Counted from the first letter of the stretch, positions 50,099 to 59,803 are shown. The stretch is DNA of 64,000 nucleotides from Terrisporobacter petrolearius (GCF_020748185.1 NZ_JAHZMO010000010.1:57156-121155), one strand, 5' to 3'. Numbers and translations: made by a program. The notes: generated by a model from the letters alone, not told the origin.

Positions 50099-51475
50099 CT
50101 ATTTATTCTCATCTCTTTTTTCTTTTTGGACTACCCAACCTTCTTTTATAACCTGTCTTTGTCTAGCAATAGCTAAAGCTCCTTCAGGTACATCATCAGT
50201 TATAGTAGACCCTGTTGCTATATATCCTTTTTCTTCAACTGTAACTGGTGCAACTAGGTTCGAGTTAGAACCTATAAACGCTCCATCTTTTACTATTGAT
50301 TTAAATTTATTTTTTCCATCGTAATTTACAAATACTACCCCACATCCTATGTTAACATTTTTACCTACATGGGCATCTCCTATGTATGACAGATGTGATG
50401 CTTTTGAATTATCTTCTATTGTTGCATTTTTAACTTCTACAAAGTCACCTATTTTAACATGGTTTCCTATGTTACTTTTTGGTCTTAAATATGCATAAGG
50501 ACCCACTGTAGTATTTTCTCCTACAGTAGAATCTATTATTGTAGAGTTTTTAACTTCTGTGTTATTTCCTATAGTTGAGTTTGTTATAGAAGTATTCATT
50601 CCTATAATACACTCATTACCTATCTTAGTTTTACCCTGAATCATAGCTCCTGGATATACTATTGTATCTTGTCCTATTTCCACATCTGTTTCTATATAAG
50701 TAGATGCTGGATCTATTATAGTAACTCCATTTAATAAGTGGAATTCATTTATTCTTTTTCTCATAAGAGTTTCTGCTTTAGATAATTCTAATCTGGAATT
50801 TACACCCATTAATTCCTCAATTGTAGAACCGTTGAATGCTCCAACCTTAAACCCTTTATCTCTTAATATTTTTATTGTGTCAGTTAAGTAATACTCTCCT
50901 TGAGCATTATTGTTATCAAGTAAGTCTAGTGATTCTCTTAGCATCTTACCTTTGAAACAGTAAATTCCAGAGTTAATTTCATTTACTGCTAATTCCTCAG
51001 CATTTCCATCTTTTTGCTCAACAATTTTTAGTAAATCACCATTTTCATCTCTTATTACTCTTCCATACCCAGTTGGGTCATCAACTTTTGTAGTTAAAAC
51101 TGTAGCTGTATATTCATTTTCTATATGGTAATCAAATAATTTTTTTAGGGTTTCTTCTTTTATAAGAGGTGTGTCTCCACATAAAATAACTATTGTGTCT
51201 TCATCATTTATGTATTCTTTTGCCATTTTAACAGCATGACCTGTTCCTAGTTGCTCTGTTTGCATTGCAATCATAGTATCTTCTGGCAATATATTTTTTA
51301 CAACTTCTGATTCATGACCTAATATTGCTACTACGTCTTTAACGCCAGATTTTTTTGATACATCTATAATATGGTTAACCATTTCTTTTCCGCACACTTT
51401 ATGAACAACCTTTGGATATTTTGACTTCATTCTTGTACCTTTTCCAGCAGCAAGAATTATGGCTTTAAAGTTCAT
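50099..51475 (-). CDS. glmU: Bifunctional GlmU: glucosamine-1-P acetyltransferase / GlcNAc-1-P uridylyltransferase
   Basis: Makes UDP-GlcNAc for peptidoglycan. The 458 residues comprise the N-terminal pyrophosphorylase (about 1-230, AIILAAGKGTRMKSKYPKVV, QTEQLGTGHAVKMA) and the C-terminal left-handed beta helix acetyltransferase (about 250-450, YLRPKSNIGNHVKIGDFVEV, NVNIGCGVVFVNYDGKNKF). The frame extends to 51493, but TGGAGTG lies before the ATG at 51475. Upstream of prs, as in Bacillus gcaD-prs. Confidence 0.97.
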   Translation of the reverse strand: MNFKAIILAAGKGTRMKSKYPKVVHKVCGKEMVNHIIDVSKKSGVKDVVAILGHESEVVKNILPEDTMIAMQTEQLGTGHAVKMAKEYINDEDTIVILCGDTPLIKEETLKKLFDYHIENEYTATVLTTKVDDPTGYGRVIRDENGDLLKIVEQKDGNAEELAVNEINSGIYCFKGKMLRESLDLLDNNNAQGEYYLTDTIKILRDKGFKVGAFNGSTIEELMGVNSRLELSKAETLMRKRINEFHLLNGVTIIDPASTYIETDVEIGQDTIVYPGAMIQGKTKIGNECIIGMNTSITNSTIGNNTEVKNSTIIDSTVGENTTVGPYAYLRPKSNIGNHVKIGDFVEVKNATIEDNSKASHLSYIGDAHVGKNVNIGCGVVFVNYDGKNKFKSIVKDGAFIGSNSNLVAPVTVEEKGYIATGSTITDDVPEGALAIARQRQVIKEGWVVQKEKRDENK

Positions 51476-51638
51476 ATTTTCACTCCATTTCAATAAAGTT
51501 TTTTATAATTGTTACTATTATGGTGTATTATTTGTTGAATAGTATATAATTCAATCGTATTATTGTCATTTATAATATAGCATCTTTTTTATAAAATTAC
51601 TAGGTTTTTGTATTTCTTTGTATTATCTTAGTATGCAC

Positions 51639-51679
51639 AAAAATAGCAGCAACTATAATTTAGTAGCTACTGCTATTTA
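51639..51679 (-). terminator. Terminator after tyrS
   Basis: AAATAGCAG with an imperfect extension pairs with CTGCTATTT across TAATTTAG; the minus strand continues TTTTTG. Confidence 0.88.
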
Positions 51680-51687
51680 TCATTTAA

Positions 51688-52917
51688 TTATTTTATAACT
51701 ACTCTTTGGAATTTTTTCTTCCCACGTTTTATAACCATACCATCACCAGTTAAATCATCTTTTGTAAACGTAGCTTTGAAGTCATCAACTTTTTCACCAT
51801 CTACAGTTACTCCTCCTTGTTCCACATTACGTCTACCTTCTGATCTAGTTGGAGCTAATCCACTTTTAACTAATAATGATATTATATCTATTTGTCCATC
51901 AGTTAAATCAGTATCAGTTAATTCTGTCGTAGGCATGTTATCATGTGCTACTCCCGAGAATAAAGCTCTTGCACTTTCTTGTGATTTTGTAGCTTCTTCT
52001 TCACCATGGATTAACTTAGTTAATTCAAATGCTAAAACTTCTTTAGCTTGATTTATTTTATTATCTTCCCATTTTTCCATAGCTTCTATTTCTTCTAATG
52101 GTAAGAATGTTAACATACGCATACATTTGAATACATCAGCATCTCCAACGTTTCTCCAGTATTGGTAAAATTCAAATGGAGAAGTTTTGTTTGGATCTAG
52201 CCATACTGCACCATTAGCTGTTTTACCCATTTTATTTCCTTCTGAGTTAAGAAGTAAAGTTATAGTCAATGCATAAGCATTTTCTCCTAATTTACGTCTT
52301 ATTAATTCTGTACCTGCAAGCATATTACTCCATTGGTCGTTTCCACCTAACTGCATTTGACAACCGTATTTTTCGTATAAATGATAGAAGTCGAAAGCTT
52401 GCATTATCATGTAGTTAAATTCTAAGAAGCTAAGTCCTCTTTCCATTCTACTTTTGTAACATTCAAAGCTAAGCATTCTATTAACACTAAAATGAGTTCC
52501 TACTTCTCTTAATAAATCTACATAATTTAAATCTAATAACCAATCTGCATTGTTAACTAATAAAGCTTTATCTTCACCAAATTCTATAAATTTGCTCATT
52601 TGTTTTTTGAAACATTCACAGTTGTAATTGATTTGCTCTGGAGTCATCATTTTTCTCATATCTGTTCTTCCAGATGGGTCTCCTACCATTGTAGTTCCTC
52701 CACCAACAAGTGCTATTGGCTTGTTTCCTGCCATCTGTAATCTTTTCATTAAGCATAGGGCCATAAAGTGTCCTACATGTAAACTATCTGCAGTTGCATC
52801 AAATCCTATATAAAATACTGCTTTACCTGCATTTATAAGTTCTTTTAATTCTTCTTCATCTGTTACTTGAGCAACCAATCCTCTAGCAACTAATTCATCG
52901 TAAGTCGTCATTGACAT
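51688..52917 (-). CDS. tyrS: Tyrosyl-tRNA synthetase
   Basis: Charges tRNA-Tyr. The 409 residues include the class I HIGH motif as HVGH in [18 protein letters not shown], the tyrosine pocket [20 protein letters not shown], the KMSKS-type motif as KMGKT, and a C-terminal S4 domain (about 345-409, [20 protein letters not shown]). GGAGAGG lies 8 bases before the ATG. It sits behind a T-box leader, so it is induced when uncharged tRNA-Tyr builds up. In Bacillus no tyrS lies between spoVG and glmU. Confidence 0.97.
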   Translation of the reverse strand: MSMTTYDELVARGLVAQVTDEEELKELINAGKAVFYIGFDATADSLHVGHFMALCLMKRLQMAGNKPIALVGGGTTMVGDPSGRTDMRKMMTPEQINYNCECFKKQMSKFIEFGEDKALLVNNADWLLDLNYVDLLREVGTHFSVNRMLSFECYKSRMERGLSFLEFNYMIMQAFDFYHLYEKYGCQMQLGGNDQWSNMLAGTELIRRKLGENAYALTITLLLNSEGNKMGKTANGAVWLDPNKTSPFEFYQYWRNVGDADVFKCMRMLTFLPLEEIEAMEKWEDNKINQAKEVLAFELTKLIHGEEEATKSQESARALFSGVAHDNMPTTELTDTDLTDGQIDIISLLVKSGLAPTRSEGRRNVEQGGVTVDGEKVDDFKATFTKDDLTGDGMVIKRGKKKFQRVVIK

Positions 52918-52981
52918 AGTGTTCCTCTCCTTTATAATTATATTTTAAAAATCAATTTTATAATTTGTTATAATAAAAAAA

Positions 52982-53210
52982 GCCCTCGTCCTTAAAAAGG
53001 ACGAGAGCATATCTCGCGTTACCACCTTCATTTATAAACAGCTCACACTATTTACCTCAGCTAGTATCTAAATAAATACTATGACACTATAACGTGTGTC
53101 AAATTCGTCACAGCCTACTCAGCATTTTTTCGGTGTGAAGCTCAAAGATGTATTCATAATTAATTGTATATGCACCTCTCATCAACCGGTAACTTTCTGT
53201 TTATATTTAT
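52982..53210 (-). promoter_or_regulatory. T-box riboswitch upstream of tyrS
   Basis: The minus strand contains the T-box core AAGGTGGTAACGCGAGA (53012-53028, the part that pairs with the uncharged tRNA acceptor end) and then a terminator GCTCTCGTCC / GGACGAGGGC (52982-53008) with a T-run. A UAC tyrosine triplet in GAATACA (53150-53152) further upstream is the likely specifier. Stem I was not fully folded, so the left limit is approximate. It regulates tyrS by tRNA-dependent antitermination. Confidence 0.9.
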
Positions 53211-53424
53211 TAATTATTACTTGTTCTTATCATTGCCTTTATATAAAACTAATTTTTATATTTATATCTTATGATATAATCATAATTTTATTTCATGTTT
53301 TTGTCAACATTTCTTCAAATCTAATAATATTTTTTATTTTGTAACATTTTCATTTAGACATTTTTATTATTAGCAATAAAATAAAAATAATACATTATTA
53401 TCTTAATAATTATATATTTTATAT
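53211..53424. other. AT-rich spacer before the tyrS leader
   Basis: AT-rich region between the T-box leader and the spoVG terminator, probably holding the tyrS promoter. I see no coding frame or repeat. Confidence 0.4.
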
Positions 53425-53451
53425 TAAAAAAGAGCCGATTAAGTCGACTCG
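53425..53451 (-). terminator. Terminator after spoVG
   Basis: GAGTCGA and TCGGCTC on the minus strand pair (one G-T) around CTTAA, followed by TTTTTT. Confidence 0.85.
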
Positions 53452-53493
53452 TTTATTTATTGCAAATTTTTAAAATATTCCCACTTTATTTAA

Positions 53494-53772
53494 TTATTCT
53501 GCAGCAACTTCTAATTGAGCTAATGCTTCTTCATATGCTTTTAAAACTGCATCTTCTAAAACTTGTCTCATTTCTGCATTTATTGGATGAGCGATATCTC
53601 TAAAGTTACCTTCTCCAACTTTTCTGCTCGGCATAGCTATGAATAGCCCATTTTGACCTTCAATAACCTTTATGTCGTGCACTACGAATAAATTATCAAA
53701 AGTTATTGAAACTATACATTTCATTTTCCCCTCATCAGTAATTTTTCTTACTCTTACGTCAGTTATGTTCAT
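53494..53772 (-). CDS. spoVG: SpoVG RNA/DNA-binding regulator
   Basis: The 92 residues are typical: [40 protein letters not shown] and the very conserved [20 protein letters not shown]. SpoVG binds RNA (and DNA) and influences sporulation, virulence and cell-wall traits in Firmicutes. GGGGGAT precedes the ATG. It lies between purR and tyrS and has its own terminator. Confidence 0.97.
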   Translation of the reverse strand: MNITDVRVRKITDEGKMKCIVSITFDNLFVVHDIKVIEGQNGLFIAMPSRKVGEGNFRDIAHPINAEMRQVLEDAVLKAYEEALAQLEVAAE

Positions 53773-53937
53773 ACTTCAATATCCCCCTTTGTGATTTTGA
53801 CAAAATACAATTTACCCAATATAATTATAAACTGTTTGGTAAATAATTCTATACTTTTTAACAAATTCCTTTAATTTTTCTGAGTTTTTTTTATTTTTTA
53901 TCCATAAAAATAATTATACAGTTGGAATTAGTTAGAA

Positions 53938-54816
53938 TTACTCATCAATTTCATCATCATTCACATTATCTAAAGTAGTATCCACAACGTATTCAGTTCT
54001 ATATTCATCTTTAAAAGTTTTTAAATTTGGCTTAACAACTATTTCATTTTCTCTTGTATCTATTTCTATTAAAGATATATAATCCTCAACTAATTTTTTT
54101 TCTGGTGTTGATGTTGTTATGAATACACCCGTTCCTATTACTTCCGCGCCGAATTCATTCATAAGTTGAGTCATACCTTTTATTGTTCCTCCACCTCTCA
54201 TAAAATCATCTATAAGAATAACTTTACTTCCTGACTTGATAGCTTTTCTTGGTAAACTCATACTTTCTACTTTTGAATTGTCTCCTGTAACGTAAGTCAT
54301 GCTTAATGTTGGTCCTTCAGAAACCTTTATGTCTTTTCTTATTATAACTAATGGTAAATTCATAGCTTTTGCAGTCATAAGAGCCATAGGTATTCCCTTT
54401 GTTTCCATAGTAACTACATAATCTGCTTCAGAGTAATCTATGTTTGAAGCAAATATCTTTCCTATTTTAGCTACAACTGTTGGATCATATATTAAATCTA
54501 TTAAATATAGAAATCTTCCTGATAAAATTCTATCTTGGCAACTTATTTTTTCACATAATTCCATTAGGAAGTTTTGATTTTCTTGTATTGATGTTTTAGG
54601 TATGTATTTTACTCCACCAGCCGCTCCAGAAATTGTTATAACTTTACCTAATTGTAATTTTTCAAATACATTTTTTACAACTAATAAATCTTCACTAATT
54701 GTAGACTTGGCAGCATTAAATGTTTCTGTGAAATAGCTTAATGTATAAATTTTATTTGGGTTGTCAGATAATATCTTGACTATAGCACCAATTCTTTCCG
54801 TTCTCTTAAACTTCAT
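53938..54816 (-). CDS. purR: Pur operon repressor PurR
   Basis: PRPP-responsive regulator of purine genes in Firmicutes. The 292 residues comprise an N-terminal winged helix (about 1-75, RTERIGAIVKILSDNPNKIY, AKSTISEDL) and a phosphoribosyltransferase-like effector domain with the PRPP motif VILIDDFMRGGGT (about 199-211). AGGAGGT precedes the ATG. It is divergent from murC; no clear PurBox pair was seen in between. Confidence 0.96.
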   Translation of the reverse strand: MKFKRTERIGAIVKILSDNPNKIYTLSYFTETFNAAKSTISEDLLVVKNVFEKLQLGKVITISGAAGGVKYIPKTSIQENQNFLMELCEKISCQDRILSGRFLYLIDLIYDPTVVAKIGKIFASNIDYSEADYVVTMETKGIPMALMTAKAMNLPLVIIRKDIKVSEGPTLSMTYVTGDNSKVESMSLPRKAIKSGSKVILIDDFMRGGGTIKGMTQLMNEFGAEVIGTGVFITTSTPEKKLVEDYISLIEIDTRENEIVVKPNLKTFKDEYRTEYVVDTTLDNVNDDEIDE

Positions 54817-55051
54817 TGTTTCAGTAACCTCCTACAATTACAACATTTATGGTATAAAGTAAATAATGCATAAGATTTTATTATATGATATAATATTAGT
54901 TATGTTTCATATATTACGAAAAAATAAATAAACTATAATATATGAATTAGTATATGCATATGATACTTAAAATATTGAACATTATTTAATTATACCACAA
55001 AAATTGTTCTTATTCATAGAAATAAATTAAATGAAAGGTGGTTTTATTATT

Positions 55052-56410
55052 ATGAAGATACACTTCATCGGCATAGGCGGAATAAGTATGAGTGCTTTAG
55101 CTGAAATCTGCCTTAATAAGGGCTACGAAGTTTCAGGCTCAGACATGAGCAAATCTTCAATGACAGATAAACTTCAAGCACAAGGTGCAAAAATTTATAT
55201 TGGCCAAAAAAAAGAAAACATTGCTAACGGATTAGACATGGTAGTTTACACTGCTGCTATACACACCAACAATGAAGAGCTTATGGCTGCAAAAGACAAA
55301 AATATACTGACAATAAATAGAGCTGCATTTTTAGGTCAAATAATGAGAGAGTACAAAAACTCAATAGCAGTTTCAGGTACTCATGGAAAAACTACTACTA
55401 CCTCTATGTTATCAACTATATTTGGTTCAACTAACTTAGATCCAACAATATTAGTTGGTGGTAACTTAAAATCAATTGGCGGTAATGTAAAAATAGGTAA
55501 CTCTCAAAACTTCATAACAGAAGCTTGCGAGTATACTGATAGTTTTTTGAACTTTAATCCTAAAATAGCAATCGTTTTAAATATAGAGGAAGATCATCTT
55601 GATTATTTTTCTGGAATAGAAGAAATTAAAGCTTCATTTAATAAATTTGGAAAGTTATTACCTAAAGATGGTCACTTTGTAATAAATGGAGATAGTCCTA
55701 ATACAGATGGAATATTACATGATGTTAAGGCTAATATAATCAAGTATGGTAAGGAAACTTTAAATGACGTTATTATTAAAAATATTCATTTTAATGATAA
55801 CGGATTTGGATCATTTGATTTGACTTACTTTGGAAAAGATTTAGGAACATTCCAACTATCAGTTCCTGGTGTACACAACATTTACAATGCTACTTCTGCA
55901 ATAATAGTTTCTTTAGTATCTGGAATAAGCGTAGAAGATGTGAAGAATAGCATTATCAAGTACACAGGTGTTGGAAGAAGGTTTGAGATTAAAGGTACTT
56001 ATAGCGATGCCTTAATCGTTGATGATTACGCTCATCATCCAACAGAATTAAAAGCAACTTTAGCTGCTGCTAAAAAGCTTAAAAAATCTACTTTATGGTG
56101 TGTATTCCAACCTCATACTTATAGTAGAACAAAATCTCTTTTCAATGAATTTGGGGAAGCATTCTACTCTGCAGACAAAGTTATAATAACTGATATATAT
56201 GCTGCTAGAGAAGATGATCCAGGGGATATTCATTCTAAAGACTTGGTTGAAAAACTATACCACAACAATGTGGATGCTATATATATCAGCAAATTCGAAG
56301 ATATTGTTGATTATCTAAAAGCTAATATGAAACCTAACGATTTACTAATAACCGCTGGTGCAGGCCCTGTTTACCGTGTAGGTGAATTATTACTTGAAGA
56401 AAATAAGTAA
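55052..56410 (+). CDS. murC: UDP-N-acetylmuramate-L-alanine ligase
   Basis: Adds L-alanine to UDP-MurNAc in peptidoglycan precursor synthesis. The 452 residues include the N-terminal [20 protein letters not shown] loop [27 protein letters not shown] and [17 protein letters not shown]. The frame opens at 55031, but its ATG is part of ATGAAAGGTGG, which acts as the ribosome-binding site for the ATG at 55052. It is one of the few plus-strand genes and ends in a bidirectional terminator. Confidence 0.97.
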   Translation: MKIHFIGIGGISMSALAEICLNKGYEVSGSDMSKSSMTDKLQAQGAKIYIGQKKENIANGLDMVVYTAAIHTNNEELMAAKDKNILTINRAAFLGQIMREYKNSIAVSGTHGKTTTTSMLSTIFGSTNLDPTILVGGNLKSIGGNVKIGNSQNFITEACEYTDSFLNFNPKIAIVLNIEEDHLDYFSGIEEIKASFNKFGKLLPKDGHFVINGDSPNTDGILHDVKANIIKYGKETLNDVIIKNIHFNDNGFGSFDLTYFGKDLGTFQLSVPGVHNIYNATSAIIVSLVSGISVEDVKNSIIKYTGVGRRFEIKGTYSDALIVDDYAHHPTELKATLAAAKKLKKSTLWCVFQPHTYSRTKSLFNEFGEAFYSADKVIITDIYAAREDDPGDIHSKDLVEKLYHNNVDAIYISKFEDIVDYLKANMKPNDLLITAGAGPVYRVGELLLEENK

Positions 56411-56414
56411 TAAT

Positions 56415-56457
56415 AAAAAAAGTAGAAAATTTGACTTATCAAATTTTCTACTTTTTT
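56415..56457. terminator. Bidirectional terminator, murC / 56459 gene
   Basis: A long perfect stem whose arms start AAAAAAGTAGAAAATTTGA and end in CTACTTTTTT, loop CTTA. T-runs on both strands. Confidence 0.93.
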
Positions 56458-56458
56458 A

Positions 56459-57247
56459 TTATTTAGACAATTGAAAAACCTCATCCTTAATGTAATCATA
56501 TAAAGCTGTATGCACTTCGTAATAAGAATTTAATCCTTTTGATTCAATTTGTACGTAGTTAGCTCCCATAACTTCAACTCTGGCTTCATAATTATCGGCT
56601 TTAATTTCAATTCTAAAATTATATTTACTTCTTTCCTTACTTTTTTCTGGTTGTACTTTACCAACCACTCTCTTCGCGGCCATTGTATTGGCTAAATCAT
56701 CATATTTCCACTTGCTTAGATTCTTTGCTGTGTCTTTATAAGTTATCTTAACTTCTTTCCATGTTTTATATTGCTTTATAAAATCAAATGATGTATAGAT
56801 ACTCTTATCTAATATTTTTTTTAATTCATCTTTAGATGCTACAGGAATTTTATAGTATTCTTCTTTATTGACTGTATAAATTCTTATTATATCTAAATTT
56901 GTTGAAAACTTTAGTCCGTCGTCTGAATATCCTTCATAAGTAGACTCATAAGATGCTGGTTTTCTTATTTTGCTAATATCCTCAAAAGAGTATCTTAACT
57001 CTTCTAATAATTGCTCATCAACTCTAACATCTGATACAGTACCATCAGATAAATATATCTTATCTTTTTCCTCTAATTGTTTAAGTAAAGATCTATTATC
57101 TTCAGGTTCTTCTATTTTTACTGCATTGTCTTTACTGCTATTGTCTTTATTAGAGAAAAGAGTAAATGATATAATATATACACCAAAAAATAGTATAATA
57201 GCTGCAACTAAAAACACTGATTTTTTTATTCTTCTTTTTCTAGCCAT
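56459..57247 (-). CDS. Membrane-anchored protein of unknown function (262 aa)
   Basis: Very basic N-terminus (MARKRRIKKS), one membrane helix (about 11-31, VFLVAAIILFFGVYIISFTL), a charged linker (33-60) and a soluble domain of about 200 residues outside the cell, rich in Lys, Tyr and Glu (YLSDGTVSDVRVDEQLLEEL; TWKEVKITYKDTAKNLSKW). No family recognised. GGGGGTAA precedes the ATG. It is convergent with murC and lies downstream of the acidic-protein gene (137 bases away); whether the two function together is unknown. Confidence 0.8.
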   Translation of the reverse strand: MARKRRIKKSVFLVAAIILFFGVYIISFTLFSNKDNSSKDNAVKIEEPEDNRSLLKQLEEKDKIYLSDGTVSDVRVDEQLLEELRYSFEDISKIRKPASYESTYEGYSDDGLKFSTNLDIIRIYTVNKEEYYKIPVASKDELKKILDKSIYTSFDFIKQYKTWKEVKITYKDTAKNLSKWKYDDLANTMAAKRVVGKVQPEKSKERSKYNFRIEIKADNYEARVEVMGANYVQIESKGLNSYYEVHTALYDYIKDEVFQLSK

Positions 57248-57383
57248 GTCTTACCCCCGGTTAAATGTTTTATATAACTATTATATAACTTTTTGTTGTT
57301 AATTTTAAGATTAATTTATTTTAAATAGTTCTTTTCATTACAGCTAACTTACTATTTCATGTGTATTATATAATATAAACCTT

Positions 57384-58625
57384 TTATTTAACTATTCTTC
57401 TTGCTTTACAATCAACAAAACATAACCAGTAACCTAAAGAATTATTTCTATTATCACATGCTTGATATCTTGTAAATCCTGTATTTCCTTTATCTGGTTG
57501 TTCGTTTTTTCTTCCTGGCACTGCATAAATGTAATATTGTCTCTTATTATATTCATCATATTGTACTCCAAATAAGTAGTGTCTGTATTTATAAGATTGC
57601 ATTATAGCATCGCTGTACATAGTGTAGTTTAAAGAATTTACATAACCTAAGTATGGCATTGTATATCCACATAAAGTCGTTGGATTAATTTCCATTTTCC
57701 ACCATCTAGTACTATCAATATAATCTGCTACAAAAGGTTTCACTTCTCTAAAATATTTTAAACCTTTTTTAATTTGTCTTGGCATTAGTAACGTACCAGC
57801 TGTTTTTATTGACTCTGTTTTTGTTTTTACTGTTTCATAATCATTCTTTGTGTATTGCTTTTCTAAAACAGACTTGGCTTTGTTTATTTTCTTTTCAATA
57901 TAGTCGTCATCTCTACTTTTAGTATTTTTCTTTTCTTGAACTTTAGACTGTATATTAGGATGAACTTCTTCATATTCCTCATCCTCTATTTCCTCGTATT
58001 CATCTTCTTCAATTTCTTCATAAATAACTTCCTCATACTCATATTCATTATCTCTCATTTCATCTTCTTCAATATATTCTATTTCTTCATATTCTTCGTA
58101 TTCCTCATACTCGTCATCATCTACTTCTTCTTCATTTATATCTTCATAATCAATAGGTTCGTCATCAATAACATCATCCACCTCAACATATTCTACTTCT
58201 TCGTATTCATACTCGTCATCATCAACTTCTTCAAACTCATATTGTGGCGGAAATAATATTTCTTCAAAGTTTTCTATTTTGCTCCCCTTAAAACCTATAA
58301 GTGGTACTGCTCTATCTTGTACAACCGCTATTCCTTTTATGTCTATGTCTTCATCACCCATATCCAGGCTAAACTCACCTTTTCCTTGACTATTAACATT
58401 AAAGTTACCTAAATCTATGGTTTCGTAGTCACTTCTTATTGCTACTACTGAATATCCTTCACTTACACTTTTTAGGTTTTCAGCATACAAAGCTATAACT
58501 GATTTCTCATCAGTGACTTCAATTTTCACAAAAGCCTTTGGCGATACCTTATCTTTAAATCTATAGTTCATGTCTTTAGCTTCTAGCATAATATAATCTC
58601 TTTTAAACTTTCTTTTGGTAGCCAT
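57384..58625 (-). CDS. Large acidic protein with Glu/Tyr-rich middle region
   Basis: The 413 residues fall into three parts: an N-terminal beta-type domain (about 5-120; SPKAFVKIEVTDEKSVIALY, GNFNVNSQGKGEFSLDM), a low-complexity segment (about 125-222) made almost only of Glu, Asp, Tyr, Ile and Val in repeats such as EYEEYEEIEYIEE, and a C-terminal aromatic-rich domain (about 300-413; STRWWKMEINPTTLCGY, YKYRHYLFGVQYDEYNKRQY, YIYAVPGRKNEQPDKGNTGF, LGYWLCFVDCKARRIV) of a type I associate with clostridial proteins of unknown role. GGGGTGAG precedes the ATG at 58625. No signal peptide. A spore-coat or envelope structural role is conceivable, unproven. Confidence 0.8.
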   Translation of the reverse strand: MATKRKFKRDYIMLEAKDMNYRFKDKVSPKAFVKIEVTDEKSVIALYAENLKSVSEGYSVVAIRSDYETIDLGNFNVNSQGKGEFSLDMGDEDIDIKGIAVVQDRAVPLIGFKGSKIENFEEILFPPQYEFEEVDDDEYEYEEVEYVEVDDVIDDEPIDYEDINEEEVDDDEYEEYEEYEEIEYIEEDEMRDNEYEYEEVIYEEIEEDEYEEIEDEEYEEVHPNIQSKVQEKKNTKSRDDDYIEKKINKAKSVLEKQYTKNDYETVKTKTESIKTAGTLLMPRQIKKGLKYFREVKPFVADYIDSTRWWKMEINPTTLCGYTMPYLGYVNSLNYTMYSDAIMQSYKYRHYLFGVQYDEYNKRQYYIYAVPGRKNEQPDKGNTGFTRYQACDNRNNSLGYWLCFVDCKARRIVK

Positions 58626-58760
58626 CAGTTTCTCACCCCTTAACATAATCTCTCAACAAATTATATGTAATAACTTATTTATTAAGTACTATGAATATCT
58701 CTGAATTTTTTCATATAACTAAACTAGCTATTTTATTTCAGTATTAGTTTTTGTCACATA

Positions 58761-58819
58761 AAAATAGAATGAAGCATTTTATTCCACTTATTTGTGAATA
58801 AAATGCTTCATTCTATTTT
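58761..58819 (-). terminator. Terminator of the padR-DUF2812 operon with a 24-bp stem
   Basis: Arms at 58761-58784 and 58796-58819 are perfectly complementary over 24 bp, with an 11-base loop; the minus strand continues TTTTTATG. Confidence 0.9.
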
Positions 58820-58829
58820 AAAATTTATA

Positions 58830-59375
58830 TTATTTAACTATATTTTTGTAAGCTTTTATTGCACATATTAATAGTGAAACTGTTAAGCCTAAACCTCCAC
58901 CTGCTACTATATATAATCCCATTCTAAATATTTTCATCCATATTGAATTAATAAAAATTGATCGTGAAAAGTGTGCTCCTATCATACATAAAACTACAAT
59001 TGCTAATATAACTACTATCTCTCTTTTTATTGATTTATATAAAACTTCGTATTTTAAACTTTTACTTGTTTTATCTGTATAAATAGGTTTTGTACCTACT
59101 GGTGCTTTAAAAAAGTAGTATCCTTCACATGAGCATACATATTCCCACGGAGTATTTTCAAATAACTCTAAGTAAGATTTTTCATCATCTTTATCCTCAT
59201 TAAAATCCAAACAATAAACAACATCTTCTGGTTCATCTTTTCTTAGTTTATAAGATAGTTTTTCAAAAGATTCCAATATCCACCCCTCTTTTGCCAATTT
59301 ACTAAGCTTATTCATATCTTTTTCTTCAGATAAAACTAATCCACCGCTCATTTTATATTTAAATTGTTTACTCAT
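58830..59375 (-). CDS. DUF2812 membrane protein
   Basis: The 181 residues have an N-terminal soluble domain (about 1-115; LAKEGWILESFEKLSYKLRK, TPWEYVCSCEGYYFFKAP) and two C-terminal membrane helices (about 119-138 and 150-175). WEYVC..GYYFFK is typical of DUF2812 proteins, usually encoded next to PadR regulators as here. The gene begins 5 bases after padR and is surely co-transcribed with it. Likely a regulated membrane stress protein; exact role unknown. Confidence 0.87.
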   Translation of the reverse strand: MSKQFKYKMSGGLVLSEEKDMNKLSKLAKEGWILESFEKLSYKLRKDEPEDVVYCLDFNEDKDDEKSYLELFENTPWEYVCSCEGYYFFKAPVGTKPIYTDKTSKSLKYEVLYKSIKREIVVILAIVVLCMIGAHFSRSIFINSIWMKIFRMGLYIVAGGGLGLTVSLLICAIKAYKNIVK

Positions 59376-59380
59376 ATGCC

Positions 59381-59722
59381 TTATTTTCCTCCTATTCTTT
59401 CAAAAGCTTTAACACCATGAAGTGCCATTTTGTATCTTCTATCTTGCTCCTTCCTAATAACCATATTTCCCTTATCTGTTAACTTGTAGATTTTTTTTCT
59501 TGATTCTTCTCCCTCTAAAGTTATATAACTCTGTACTTGCATTTTTTTCAGCATAGTATACATAGTTGCAGGACCTATTGAAACTTCTCCTTGTGTTAAT
59601 TCTTCTATATATTTAGATATTCCATATCCATGCATTGGAACTAGTAATGCTAGTAATATATAATATCCTGGTTCTGTCAATTGTTCTTCTTGTAAAGAAT
59701 TATTTCTACTAATTTTAACCAC
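59381..59722 (-). CDS. PadR-family transcriptional regulator
   Basis: The 113 residues carry a winged helix with PadR hallmarks: EPGYYILLALLVPMHGYGIS, EVSIGPATMYTMLKKMQVQS and KKIYKLTDKGN. Short PadR (s1/s2 class) with a C-terminal dimer helix. The only suitable start is a GTG with AAAAGG about 6 bases upstream. It heads an operon with the DUF2812 gene and sits 28 bases from a perfect inverted repeat likely to be its own operator. Confidence 0.92.
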   Translation of the reverse strand: MVKISRNNSLQEEQLTEPGYYILLALLVPMHGYGISKYIEELTQGEVSIGPATMYTMLKKMQVQSYITLEGEESRKKIYKLTDKGNMVIRKEQDRRYKMALHGVKAFERIGGK

Positions 59723-59750
59723 CTTCTACCTTTTTATATCCTTTTAAGAT

Positions 59751-59803
59751 ATATCCATTAGTGATATATCTATATCTATTTATAATGTATCACTAATGGA
59801 TAT
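59751..59803. promoter_or_regulatory. Probable PadR operator (16-bp perfect inverted repeat)
   Basis: ATATCCATTAGTGATA (59751-59766) and TATCACTAATGGATAT (59788-59803) are exact inverted copies separated by 21 bases, directly upstream of padR. Each contains ATATCCATTAGTGAT, and the spacing places the two arms about four helical turns apart. Autorepression by PadR is the natural reading. Confidence 0.8.

Noticed and set aside
54817..55051. PurBox pair between purR and murC
   Set aside because: Only a weak ACGAA word is seen; no paired, consensus-like boxes.
57936..58256. Plus-strand frame rich in Phe/Ile over the acidic-protein gene
   Set aside because: It is the antisense reading of the Glu/Asp/Tyr codons; no ribosome-binding site or independent support.
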